From Erythrocercus mccallii (Eukaryota > Chordata > Aves > Passeriformes > Dicruridae), in NCBI GenBank assembly GCA_013397435.1, contig VZRG01000165.1, positions 550,570 through 614,569 on the forward strand: a DNA stretch of 64,000 nt. The letters run 5' to 3'. This document shows, in pieces, positions 23,801-35,400 of this stretch (the first letter of the stretch is position 1; every line of letters starts with the position of its first letter). The notes under the pieces were generated by a model, which saw only the letters and a program-made list of their open reading frames with translations, ran no database searches and had not been told where the DNA came from. A program made the position numbers and the translations under genes.

Positions 23801-26800
23801 ATGCAGCAGGATGATTTAGAAAGAAATTTGGAAATGCCGTTTATAAAGAAAAAGTCTTTGAACCTTCTTTTAAATAGAAACTGTGTTAAAGAATGTTTTA
23901 AGACAGCAGCCTATGATATTGATGCTTCTTTATAGCCCGTTTCATGCTGTCCTGTGAGTTTCATTACCTATTTTTTCTTCTCGATTTTGTCCTTAGAATG
24001 CACAGATTCTTTTTAACCCTGTTACAATCACAAACTATCAAAACACCAGCTATCATGAAGGTATGTGTTGATTCTTTCTAAGCACCTAATAGGATTTCAT
24101 CCCTTTTTTTAAAAATTATCTTCTTATTTTGGTTGCCTGATTCTTCTCCTATTCTCAGATACCTCAAAAAAAGGACAGTTTTCAGAAATATTGGTCAACC
24201 TGTTCCTTCCACCTTCAGGAAAAAGCAGAGATTTTCATGGAAGGCACCCCAGAAGCAGTTCAAAACAGCAATATGCTTAAGGAATGTTTTTAAATTTGAG
24301 GCTTTCATCTTCTAAGCAATTCAGTTCAAGGATTTTTGATACTGTGGTTGACACAAAGTAGTGTATGCTATTGCTGCTACATGCAACCTTGCAGCATGGG
24401 AGTTGCTGCCACTCTTTTTGTTCCAGTGTCACAGTGCCTCTTACTTGAAAGATTGACTCTGATGCCATATTGAAAACATCTAATAAGAAGGGAGCCGAAT
24501 TCAGCTTTGCTTTCCTGGAAGCTAGGAATCCTTGCTTTGTTAAATAGCTGACATTTGATTGGGAGCTGTCATATGCACGATAGATGGGCAGGAGATAAAT
24601 GTTTTCTGAGCTTACAGAACGGCACAAAATGAGGTGTGAGTTTGTACCCCGAGGCAATGTCTGTGCTACAGAAGTGCCTGCAACTGCCCAGCTGACAGGG
24701 AGCTGCCTCCGTGCATATACATGAACTGCTTTTGCCAAGCAAAACAGTGCTCAACTTGCCTGCTAGGAATGGTCCCCTATCCACACCAGCTCTCAAGGTG
24801 GGAACTCCCTGGGAAAAATGGTACTTGGCCCAGGCAAAAGCTCTTCTGGGATCACTTCAAGTGACGCAACAATATGGACAGTGCTCCTTGACTCTGTTCA
24901 ATTTGGTGAGGGTAAGCAGAGCCTGAATATCTAAAATCAGAAACCAGAAGACACATCCGTCTGCCTCACATCATTTTTATAAATGCATTTAATAGTCAGA
25001 TTTTCAAAGCACTACACCACATAATCCACAACAATCCCCTTTTCAGATGTCTGGGCATGCCAAACTATATTCTCCTCATCTACAAATGAATATCCTGTCT
25101 GACCATATAACTATTCATTGATAACCCACAGTAACAGCCTGATCCAGCAGAACACACTAAATATGAGCAGTTTATAGATGATACCTCATGCAAAAACCTC
25201 TGATGCCTCTGTCCCCTCTATTTGAAATCACAATATGGAGACGGTCATCAGTTCCTCTGGCAATGACAGTACTGTATCATCATTCAAATCACTAGAAGAG
25301 AGACTTACTATCCAAAGTCAAATTCAAGTTAGTAGCTGTTGCAGAGAAGGGTCAGTATGGATTTTTTGATTATTTGTTTGCCTGCCAGTTGAATTTACTA
25401 CAGCCTTGAGATGATGACAACATGAACATCAGCTTGGTAACAGAAAGCCAAGTACTTCAACCCACAGATGTATCACCCAAGGTTATGGTTTTAGCATTTC
25501 TGCTGATAGCAGTCATTGCTATAGATCACACAGACAGATGTACAGTCCCACTTCACATATTTGTTCTCCTTGCTGTGTGGTACAGAAACTGATAGGAAAG
25601 AATGAGCCCAAAATTATTCTTAGATGAAAGAACTGGAAAGCAATCAAAACTATTCTCCTATTTTTTTTTTTTCCCTTAAAACCTCTCTACTGTTCTGCTG
25701 AGGCTAAAAAAATTTATGTCAGACTATTTGCTGTAACATCCAGCACAGCATACTTCAAGATTTATAGTTCCCTTTCCTTGACTTTTAAGATGTACTCTAG
25801 CTGTTTTCCATATGGTCTTATCTCCCACACAGGATAAATTCAAATAGTATGATAAATTATATCCACTGATGTATGGTGGAAAATGTTTCGTCATGCATGA
25901 AAAGGTCACTTTTTAATCAGGGAAAACAAAGGCACAAGCAATCTTTTTTTTTCAAAAGCATCATCTACTTCCTACTGAAAATCTAGAATTTGGAGAGGAC
26001 TAGGATTAGGACTGTATTTTAGGTTCAAGTTCAGTCAGTAAGGCTACAGATTTAATCTCCGTTAGTAGCCTAGGGTCAGACCCTTAGCGTCAAATCTAAA
26101 CTTAAGGCTCAGCTGCCAAAGCATAGACATCCTATTATATTTTATTTCCAAGACACAGGATCTGTAGATCAATCCACTGAAAAAAGCTGCAGAACAATAC
26201 AGACCTGGAATTTCTCCAGTTACATACAGTACATACCTAAAATTAGTTAAGTGTATCCACATGTGAGACAGCCATGGATCAATGAAGACTAGAAGCAAAT
26301 GTCAGGAGCCTGACATTCCCTCTGCAGCCCTAGAGGACATGGATGCATAACCAAGGTATCTTCTGGTCCCATCTGAAAATCTTGGACTACACATGACAGG
26401 ACACCTGCATGAAGTGTAATGATGAAAACAAGTAGGGGCAAAATTCAGATATGACACAACCATCTGGTGGCATGTTAAATACCATATGATTATGAGACTT
26501 TGGACATCCTAGGTAGTGTCAAACTGCTGTCCCAGAAGGACACAAGTCTCCCATGGGTCCTACACCATATCCCTAAACTAATTCATATATAATGACCAGT
26601 TCAGATGTAGGAATTTAGGGCTTTTACCTACGCATGTGCTTTCTGGGCTAACTGAAATGTTCTAGGGCAGATGTATTGGATTTATGCGTCCATAATCTGA
26701 AATAAAACCATGATCTCTGAAGAGATCTGGCATATAAACATTAATTTTTCAGGGCATTCACTTGCTTCAGTAGGAAGCTGGGGCTGAAGAACCTTTAATA

Positions 26801-27400
26801 GGTCTTGGTTACAGTGGTAATCTGTAGTAGTCCATGTTTGAACTAATACATTAAATGATGTGTGCCTCACAGTGGCCTTTATCTAACATGGGGGTTTGCA
26901 GCTACAGGCCCAGTCCACAGTAAACAGTATAATATTTACTTTCTTTTCCTTTTCCATAAATGTACATAATTCTGGGGTAGTGACTGTTTTGCTGCTTAAC
27001 CCAATAGGCCATCAGTTTCCAAATAAAAATATTACAACCTTCTAAATGCTATATTAAAAAAAATTTACATTGAAGTTTATTGCTCTTCATATATTTCAGT
27101 TCATCAGACAGCATTAAAAAGTTGTGGACTTGGTTATTGGAAATATCAGTCAATATATTTATCTTTTCTGAAGTAATCAGGTCAAGCACCTTATGAATAT
27201 TCCGCCTACTGTCACATAAAATGTGTACTGTATCTTCAGAAAATTCTTTGGAACTGGCAGAACAAACACCAGTGAAAAGTGAATCATCTAAACACCTGAC
27301 TAGAAATTCCTTTTTGTGTCCTTTCAGCTCTTACAGGGGTGGTTGGCACAAATAAAAAATTACATCCTGTTTCTTGGTCTACTCCAAGTTCAGTTATATT

Positions 27401-27457
27401 CAGGTGTATCTATATGAATAAAGGAAGTTATTTACAGGTGTATCTCTATGAATAAAG
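27401..27457 (+). repeat. 34-base tandem duplication
   Basis: CAGGTGTATCTATATGAATA at 27401 recurs with one change (CTATATG to CTCTATG) at 27435, a period of 34 bases with the second copy incomplete. It looks like a simple local duplication. Each copy contains AATAAA, but there is no evidence of a transcript end. Confidence 0.85.
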
Positions 27458-28151
27458 TCTTCTTTGGTGTTAATACAGCATCAGTTTATCCCTCAGAAGG
27501 ATAAAAATAGTTTTAATCCATAAACATTAGCAGATTTTCCTTATATTTAATGGTTCTATGAATTTAGTCTTTTGCATTTAAAGTTTTCTAGCCAATAAAC
27601 TTAGCCAATGAAGTTTCTAGCAATATCAGAAAATACTATGCTTACCTAATTCACCAGCCTTTTTTATAAAAGTGTAGTTCAAAAAACTGATCCAATTATC
27701 CCCCCTCATGGATCTCTCCCTCACCTTTTTCTCCCCACAGTGTTCCACTTCATCCTTTTGTTTTTGAAGAAAGGGCAATAACATGTAAGAAGAAATAGTA
27801 GCTCATCTGTTATTGATGAATGAGCAGTATGTAAAGATAACCTGTGATCTCCCGGAAGACCACACTGAAGTCAGGTGGCACTCTCTGATTTGTATTCTCA
27901 TTTCTTGCTTATCCTCAAGGAGTCAGGACTTCATCTCACACAGAAAAGTTTTTCATATTTATTAAGTTTTGTTCAAGTTGTTCTCTACTTTTTGTTCAGA
28001 ATGTCACTGTTGTCTGCCAGCACAGACATCCTTTTATAGGAAAAAACTGTCATTACCTCTTTGGAAAGAGATGTTAGTTGGAAATACCACTAAGACATTA
28101 AAGAAGCAAAATCCATCAGTTCAGTCTCACTAGTTAAATCAGTGTGGCTTT
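27458..28151. other. Unique noncoding stretch before the retroviral LTR
   Basis: No gene, repeat or transposon was recognised. The right edge of this stretch is the approximate 3' border (minus-strand sense) of the LTR that begins near 28152. Confidence 0.5.
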
Positions 28152-29075
28152 TGTCAGGGCAGTGAGTCAACCTTGGCTATGCTCCAGGTGTCCACTAAGC
28201 TCCTCTACCAGTCCCCTTCCTCAAGGGGACAGGGGAGGTAGAAGAAATGACAAGAAGACTCTGAGTTGAGATAAGGAAGGAGATCACTCAGCAATTATCA
28301 TAACAAGCACAACAGACTGAGCTTGGGGAAGTTAGTTTATTTTATTGTCAATCAAATCAGAGTAGCATAATGAGAAATAAGAAAAAAATGTAAAATAGTT
28401 TCACCCCACCCTCCATCATTCCCAGACCCAACATCATTCCTGACTCCTATGCCTCCTTCCCCTGAGCAGCTCAGAGTAATAGGGAGTGGAAGCTGTAGTC
28501 AGTTCATTATGTGTTCTCTCTGTCACTCTTTCTTCCTCACGATCTTTCTCTGCTCCAACATGAGTTCCCACACATGGGATAGAGTCTTCCACCAACTGCT
28601 CAAATGTGAATCCTTCCCACAAATCTCCATTCTTCCAAAGCTGCTCCATCATGAATCAATTCCATGCGGATCAGTCCTTCAGGAACCTGCCCCCCACCCA
28701 GGATCACAGGTCTTGCCATCAAACCTGCTCCGGTGTGGGCTCCTCTCCACAGGCTGCAGTTCCTGCCAGGAACCTCCTCTGGTATGGGCCCTCCCACAGG
28801 CTGCAGCTTCTTTCAGGGCACATCCACATGCCCCCACGTGAAGTCCTCTGGGGGCTGCAGGTGGATACCTGCTTCAGCAGGGACTTACATGGGCTTCAGG
28901 GGAATAGCCTACCTCACCATGGTCCTCACCATGGGCTGCAGGCGAATCTCTGCTGCAGTCCCTGGAGCACTACCTCCTTCTGCACATTGGTGTGTGCAGG
29001 GCTGTTTCTCTCATACATTCTCACTCTTCCAGCTGCTGTTGCGCAACAGTTTTTCCCCCTCTTAAATGTGGCATC
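28152..29075 (-). mobile_element. Old endogenous-retrovirus LTR (partial)
   Basis: The minus-strand sequence matches a widespread avian retroviral LTR that I recognise in outline. Its 3' part lies at 28152-28350, including two overlapping AATAAA signals (TTTATT on the plus strand at 28336-28346). Upstream on the minus strand is a GC-rich U3 region with repeated GGCTGCAG-centred units at about 28753, 28797, 28853 and 28932. That region produces overlapping chance frames of 130 to 178 codons on the plus strand, which are not genes. The 3' edge is near 28152, inferred from similarity rather than a target duplication. Similarity to the LTR as I remember it is lost near 29075, so the 5' edge is either deleted or from a variant I do not know. 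Orientation agrees with the integrase remnant at 30003-30800, making this its probable 3' LTR. Confidence 0.75.
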
Positions 29076-30002
29076 ACAGAGGAGCTGGTTTACGAACATT
29101 AACCACCATAAGAGCCCAACCCTAGGATCCCATGTTAATTAATGTCCAAGTAAATGTTTCCAATTCCTCTTTCATTAATTCTCAGATTATAGCTCGAGCA
29201 GGATGCCTCTGTAAAGGGATCCCTTCCCCAGTATTATCTGTACCACCCACCAGGCAATGGGTGTTCTGTCACCTAGTTCTGTTTGGTGGTCTCTTGTTTT
29301 CTTACTGGTTGGCACTGTCACTGGGCTGAAGTTATCTCATTCTCTTGGATATGTTTCTTTAGCCCTTATTGTCTTCATTCCACTCACATCTGCCAGATGC
29401 AGTAGATTGTGTGACTTAAGCTCCTAGTGTTAGTCTAGTAATGGTAAATGAGAATAGACAGAATAATACAGTTAATCAAATTTCTCTGTGAGGGAAATTT
29501 CTCTTTATGTTTTTTGATGGACTCCTGTTCATATATAGATGGGATTTTTTATGAGGACCCTTCAATACCTTTGTACAGACTTTCTAAACATATTACAGTT
29601 TTGAGAACAGCTCTCAGAGAATATTTGCCAGTGTGTGGTTAAGCTCATTTTGGCAATGGTTTTGCTCACTGTATTTAATGAAATTTACAAGAGAAAGAGT
29701 ACCAAAACACCTATACAAAGAAGGATTAATGCCAGAATCAGGGTAATCCATTCTATTTTAAGAAGGTACAGAAGATAATCCAATAATAAAACAGAAAAAA
29801 GGTTCATGGCTAACTCTTCTGCACCGGGAAGTTGGTGTCACTTGCATGCCCATCCGCAGTCTGTGTATCTGGCTGTACCTTTTCTTGTTATAATTTCCCA
29901 GCCCCAGTATCAATGGTGATTTTCTTAGTGACCTTTTATTGCAGCATAATAAGTTTTAATCCCCAAGGTAGGATTGACAGACTACAGCAGGGTCAATCAT
30001 GG
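29076..30002 (-). other. Probable retroviral interior between integrase and LTR (env position)
   Basis: On the minus strand this interval lies just after the integrase remnant and before the LTR, where env would be expected. It is only about 0.9 kb, far shorter than a full env, and contains no recognisable surface or fusion-peptide region. It is probably a deleted and mutated env region plus possible U3 sequence. The only suggestive part is the hydrophobic frame at 29685-29807. Confidence 0.4.
29685..29807 (-). pseudogene. Short hydrophobic frame, possible env membrane-segment remnant
   Basis: A 40-codon minus-strand frame starts at ATG (29805-29807) and ends in TAA (29685-29687). It is rich in Leu, Ile and Val throughout. 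One strongly hydrophobic stretch of about 20 residues runs to the stop, and a shorter hydrophobic patch lies near the start. The position between integrase and LTR would suit the membrane anchor of a retroviral Env, with the rest deleted. I see no other Env feature, and a frame this short can arise by chance, so this is a guess. The frame is open for about ten codons upstream of the ATG. Confidence 0.25.
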
Positions 30003-30800
30003 TCAATCTAAATGATTTTTCTTGGGAAGACACTTAACATGGAAGAGGTAGATCCAGTCATACTTTTCTGCACCCTTTACAGCAATACCAGAAGTTAATA
30101 ACACAGGATACAAACCCTCCCATTTAAAGTCCAGCTTTGTTTTGTGAGAGTGGACTTTTATCAGTATTGTATATCCAGATTGCATTGCACTCTGGCTGCT
30201 ATTGGTTGAAACAAACTGGCTTGTGCTGTATTTTCTTGTAGGTTTTTTGGTATCACAAATACAACTTTGGTAATTCATCCATCTCCATCTAAGATGCTGG
30301 TCCTAATGAGGACAAAGTTCATGGGAACAGCTAAAGTGCCTGCCTGCCAAACACTATTTCTGCTGGTGTGGAACCTAGAGTTTAGTGAGGGGTATTTGCA
30401 ATATTCTATAGCACTATTTCTAAAACTTCAGGTCATTCCAAGCCTATCTGACTACAAGTTTAAGCATTTTTATTTTTGAGAGTCCTACTCATTCTTTCTA
30501 CAAATCCTGAGGACTGTGGATGATATGAAGTGGTTAGGTGTCCCTGTATTCCTAAAATCTTATATATATTTCTCAACATTCATGTTAAAAAATGAGAACC
30601 TCTGTCTGATTCTATGGAATGATTTCCCATATGTAGGTTTTGGCAATCACATCCAGTAATGAACAAAGATCCCTTCAGAGAGATCTTCTTTAAAAATGAG
30701 ATTTAGTTATTAACCTGTGTACCAACGCACAATACTCAAAACCCTGTACATAGATATTTTGTCAGTGTATCTTCTAGGTAGCTTAAGTAACACAATTATC
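30003..30800 (-). pseudogene. Decayed retroviral pol: integrase remnant
   Basis: Integrase inserts the viral DNA into the host genome. On the minus strand, 30589-30609 reads SDRGSHF, containing the second catalytic aspartate (30604-30606). Codons at 30490-30522 read HPQSSGFVERM, containing the catalytic glutamate (30496-30498). The two are in the same frame, 36 codons apart, which is the classic D-35-E spacing. A TGA stop at 30580-30582 lies between them, so the gene is dead. Further downstream, the frame at 30003-30278 resembles the C-terminal SH3-like DNA-binding domain (a KVHSHKTKLDFKWEGLYPV segment). The HPQSSG-type motif and that tail point to a class I, gammaretrovirus-like element. Stops and frame changes occur between the core and the tail. 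Sequence above about 30650 is only tentatively included. Confidence 0.82.
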
Positions 30801-31209
30801 ACTGTTACAGCTTGCTGGCACTCAACATCCTGCAAGGAACAATTACTAAACTCTTCACATTAATACATTTATTTTTATACCTTTCTAATAATGCTTCGGA
30901 TAATGCACTCATTATGCAGAAGAATGGACTTTGGCCACATTGTTTAGGGGGCAACTTCTCTGCATTTCCTGAATAGAGAGGTAAATATCAACAAGTGCCA
31001 CAGCAATGTGTCAGACAAAAGAAGCTGTAGATAACTATCTTTACATTCTCTGACTCTCTTGAACTTATTTTTTTGCTTTGTAAAAGTGAGATTTTGGGAA
31101 CCTGTAATGGTGAACAGATTTTAAAAGTACAAAGTCTGGACACATTTAGAAGTGCAAAACTCCAGAACAAATCCAGTAAAAGCAATGAAGTTTATTAAAA
31201 TTCATACCT

Positions 31210-31271
31210 GAAATAAAGCTCTAGAGCAATGATCTGCAGACTTGAGGAAAAAAAAAAAAAAAGAAAAAAAC
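31210..31271 (+). repeat. A-rich run preceded by AATAAA
   Basis: AATAAAGC at about 31212 is followed about 30 bases later by a run of about 14 A, a G and seven more A. The spacing resembles the 3' end of a polyadenylated transcript, as in a processed pseudogene or retroposed RNA. I do not recognise the roughly 200 bases upstream, so a chance association is equally likely. Confidence 0.35.
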
Positions 31272-31303
31272 CCCAAACTAACAAAACCCCCAAAATGTTT
31301 CAT

Positions 31304-31338
31304 GACATTCACTAACAATTCACTAACATTCACTAACA
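31304..31338 (+). repeat. Short tandem repeat, ATTCACTAAC units
   Basis: The unit ATTCACTAAC occurs three times in close succession with small spacing differences. It is a minor local duplication with no sign of function. Confidence 0.8.
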
Positions 31339-32426
31339 CCAATGTCTGTCTGCATGGCTGGTTAGTGAGTGTCACTAGGAGATTTTCCATAAAATTCAAA
31401 GGAATTTTAAGCAGTCCAAAACAAGCTAAAGAGCTTTTTCTTACAGTAAGTGTTCATCTAGATGCATTTCTTGTTGCAGGTCAGTAGAATTCTCTCACTG
31501 TCTCTATTTCTTCAACATTATAAATTGTTCTGTGTAATTACATACTACCAATAAAAATATTCAAAAGTATCTTAAAACATAGATAGCTATGAAATAACTT
31601 TGAATGTTAAGATAAACAAAAGGATGTATTTATCATTCACAGGAAAGTGAATGATTAAAAAGCTATTTGTTCTTCACACAGTCTTACATTTAGCAAATTT
31701 GAGATTTTGTTTTAATATCAACAATTCTCCTTAAAAAGACACTTGTCAGGGAATATTGCAAAGAGCATCTATTTTTAATTTGAAACTATGACTATTTGTA
31801 CCAACACTAATTCTCAAAGTTCAGTTCAGTTCATCAGCTCAAAGAAAGATATATCCACATGGGTCCAGTCAACATGACTTACTTTTTTAATTTCACATAT
31901 CAGCTACCTGAAGCAATGAACTAAACTGAGTGGTCCTCTGCTGTCCTTAGGCTGCAAAATGTTGAGAGCAGAAAGCATTACTCCAATTATTTCAACAAAA
32001 AGCAAATTACTGACACTAGTAACCTTCTGTGGAGCTGAATAGAAGCAGAAGTTAATAAGAGTACTGAGACTAGCATAGTCTAAACTTACTATAACAAAAG
32101 AGTTGGATGATCTCCAGATCACCTGCTCTGGGAGAAATAAAAGCACTGAAGTTACTGCTAACTCATGTTAAGTTTGTCTATGTGAATATCCCATATCAAC
32201 AAGGAAATTAGTATGGAAGGTTGGGTTTTAACTGTTGATTCAAATATCTACTGGAGATGTTTTCTCATTCACTTTCTCTCACTGGACATTCACTGTTGCT
32301 TTTGAAGCAGCCAGTTGTTATACATACAGAGTCAGAAATACTTCTGATGTTCCTTTGGAACCATTTGTAAGACATTTATACATCACATCTTGTCTGTTAC
32401 ATCAGACTAGTAGATGTAAGATCAGT

Positions 32427-32479
32427 AAGGTATATTACAATGGTTCAATTGTACAAGGTATATTACAATGGTACAATTG
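32427..32479 (+). repeat. 28-base tandem duplication
   Basis: AAGGTATATTACAATGGT followed by a CAATTG core is present at 32427 and again at 32455, a period of 28 bases with one base change. It appears to be a recent local duplication in otherwise unique DNA. Confidence 0.88.
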
Positions 32480-35400
32480 CTGGCAGCTGTTGATTGACTA
32501 GAAAACTTACAAGGACCATAAGTAAGTGAAGAACTAGGATTCCACCTACAGAGGAAGTCTTGGAAATTTAGAATATACCTTTAGAAACCCATCATGTCCT
32601 GACTCATTTTGTATAGCAAGTAATAGCCAAAGGAAAACTGGAGAAGTAAGCTTTAAAAATCAATTTTTATCTTCTTTATGGAAAATTGATTCTTTAGTTT
32701 TTAAAACCAAACACACACACACAAAAAAAATAGGTCATCCTTGGGTTGTGAGAAGGTGAGAGGGGGTATGAAAAAAGAGTTTGAAGTGGTAACAGAATTT
32801 CTAGAGTGACTATTACAGTACCACACTTTTTAAATTTATAGTGTTACTGTTATTCAGGCTAAAGTAAATATGGAGTAAGAGAATGGTCCTTCAAATATAC
32901 TAAACCTAGTTAAATAAGTAGATTTCTGGTTGTTTATCTTATTGGTTTTTTCACCCTAAAAATTTGGCCTGGCAGAATTGGTCAAACCGTTTATTCAGTG
33001 AAGGGAATATGAGGTCACTGCATAGTGAAATAAAAAGTAAATTGTACAAAACCCAAATACCCAAATTGTAAAACCATTTGTATCATGCTTATCTGTTACA
33101 ACTTAGCTTTAATACTTCTGTTACATTTCATTACTGAAACTTTTTCAGTTAATTGTTGTGATTTTCCCATCACACTTTCTTAAGGCATATACACATTAAC
33201 ATCCTGATGGGTATGCTCTACAAATGTAACTTTGTCACCTTTAAGAGATACACTGTTGATGGATTGTGTCCCTCATCATTTACTTCACTGTAGCAAAACA
33301 GGTACAGATTGCATGCAGTTCTTGTAAAGAGGCAGTGGAGTATTGCAGTCTTGTTTTCAAGACCTTAGACTCTGCATGGGATTCCATGGGGCCAAATGTT
33401 GAGACTGGGAATTTTTATCTCCTCTTGGTCCCCCCAGGCTCCTGTTACAGTCACTGGAGAGAAATCATAACTTCTCAGGCAGACACGTCCTAAAGCAGAT
33501 ATCTTAAATAGATAGGATGAATTGCCTCTAGAAGAGGCTGTTGCTTTCCACTGACTGTGAAGGGATCCCAGGTGACAAGTTCAGAAGTAGGTGGTTAAAG
33601 TCAGGAGGTATCAATCCCAATATGCTTGTAAGGAATTGCCACGTGTGAAACACAGAGATTTTGTATGCACTTGTAAGTTAAGGGAAAAAATATAAAAGAA
33701 AAAAAACCGAACAGCAGGTGTGAAATTTTGAATAAGTGGGATTAGTATGCCACTTTGAATTTGGGAAAAAGAGCTGAAATATTTTAAGTTTCTTTTAGTG
33801 CTTATGTTGTGTATGGATGTAATATATTTAAACACCTTTATGAACAATCAGATGGAGACACACCTGCCAATGTCATTTCTGTACATAAAATTGATAATTT
33901 TAGCTGTAGATTTCTAAATTCTGTTTAAGATCTTCTCTACAGTTTTCCTTAGGGTGAACCAACCCATAGGAAATACTACCTTTAGGCACTAATAAAGAAT
34001 ATAAAATATCTCAATCTAGTGGTAGACGTGTGTGTAGCTTGCAAAATGCAATTAGACTACAGGGAATCTTAATGGGACGAGGAATGCCAGAAAAAACTAA
34101 TGCTGAAATAATTTATTGGAGTCAGCAGGTTGATTAAAAATAATACTTTTTTATTTTCACGAAAGGCAAAGCAGTAATGAAATCATGTGAGTTCAAAGGT
34201 TGTCAGAACTGGTAGTACTATGCTTCTTTATCTGAAGGTATTGCAGTTACAAGAGAGAAAAATAGGTAAAATTTGATAGATCAGCTCCCACAGAATTTGA
34301 CTGCTGGCAATGAGCTGAGCTTGGCAATTAATTTAATAAAGTTGCCTGCTGCCCAAAGAAACTAACTGCAGTTAAAAACTGGCTGAACAGATTCACTTCA
34401 GAAAAGAAACCTCTCAAAGCAATGGCATTCAGGGAAACACAAGTGAATTGGACCTGTGCTATTGCCAAAAATGTATAGCTAGACAGCATCATGATGGTCA
34501 ATATTTACACAGGTACAGGTCTTCAAAGGCACATGCCTAGAAATGATCTAACAATCCTGATTGATTGATGCTCTGATCCCAGTCCCTGAAGTGCTGCTTC
34601 TGGAAATGGTATACAAATACTGTGGTCTGTGTTAGCTCAAAGTGCTGGCAGGTAAGCCAGGTACAGTATTTTGGGAATATATACAAGCACCAGCTGCTAC
34701 TTGCTATCTATTCTTTAAACCATCTGGTTTAGAGCATACACTACAGAGCACAAAATTCAGGTTATTGCTTGATCAATTCTGCCATCTAATGACTGCATTC
34801 AGATAGTGCTTTCCACTACTGCTACATGCTAGTTTTTAACTGAATCAGGCTTTCTACTATCTGGCATATATTTCTGCTCCATCCCAGGTTCTGTAACGGG
34901 GATTGTTGTGCTCCCATAAGAGATAAAACCATCCCACAAAAATGTAATTTTTCCTGTGGCTTCTTTACTCCAGAAAGTGAAGTAGGTAGGTTCCCTGCAG
35001 TGCTGTGTGACTGCAGCTCAGAGGAGAGGCTTCTATGAGTCAAGACCACCTGGTAAGTAAAATCCAAAAAACTTCAAAGACCCTCCAATGCCAAAATCCC
35101 GGGAGGAGACTCCCTCTGGACCTACTGTGGCTTTGAAGGCAGACTCCCCCTTTTTAATCCTCATCCCTTCCTCGTTGGAAAGCTGAAGAAATACCTCCCA
35201 CTGTGCCTCAGGCTGATCAAAAAATTACACAGGGAAAAAATGAAGTGATTATTTGTACTCACAAAGAAATTATATGAAATGCACTTGATTATCCCAAATT
35301 TTTTATTTTTCATATGCATATTTTTAAACACCCATTTGTCTCACACAAAAATGTACATTTTAATTGCACCAAACATTTTTTTAATGGGCTGCTTGCAGAC

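Larger units (their letters stand above)
20307..27400. other. Unique noncoding stretch with small inverted repeats
   Basis: No gene or transposon was recognised apart from the two small inverted repeats listed separately. The longest frames are 153 codons (minus, 24277-24738) and 132 codons (plus, 22324-22722); neither shows a known domain. The segment 23270-23480 contains TAAT-core motifs and a non-repetitive, mixed composition that would suit a conserved regulatory element, but this cannot be tested here. Confidence 0.5.

Noticed and set aside
24277..24738. Open frame of 153 codons on the minus strand
   Set aside because: No domain, signal peptide or family resemblance is visible, and there are no supporting splice sites or neighbouring exons. 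It remains the longest unexplained frame outside repeats, but I cannot support it as a gene.
28606..29142. Open frame of 178 codons on the plus strand
   Set aside because: It runs antisense through the GC-rich U3 of a recognised retroviral LTR, and other frames there are equally long, so it is a composition effect.
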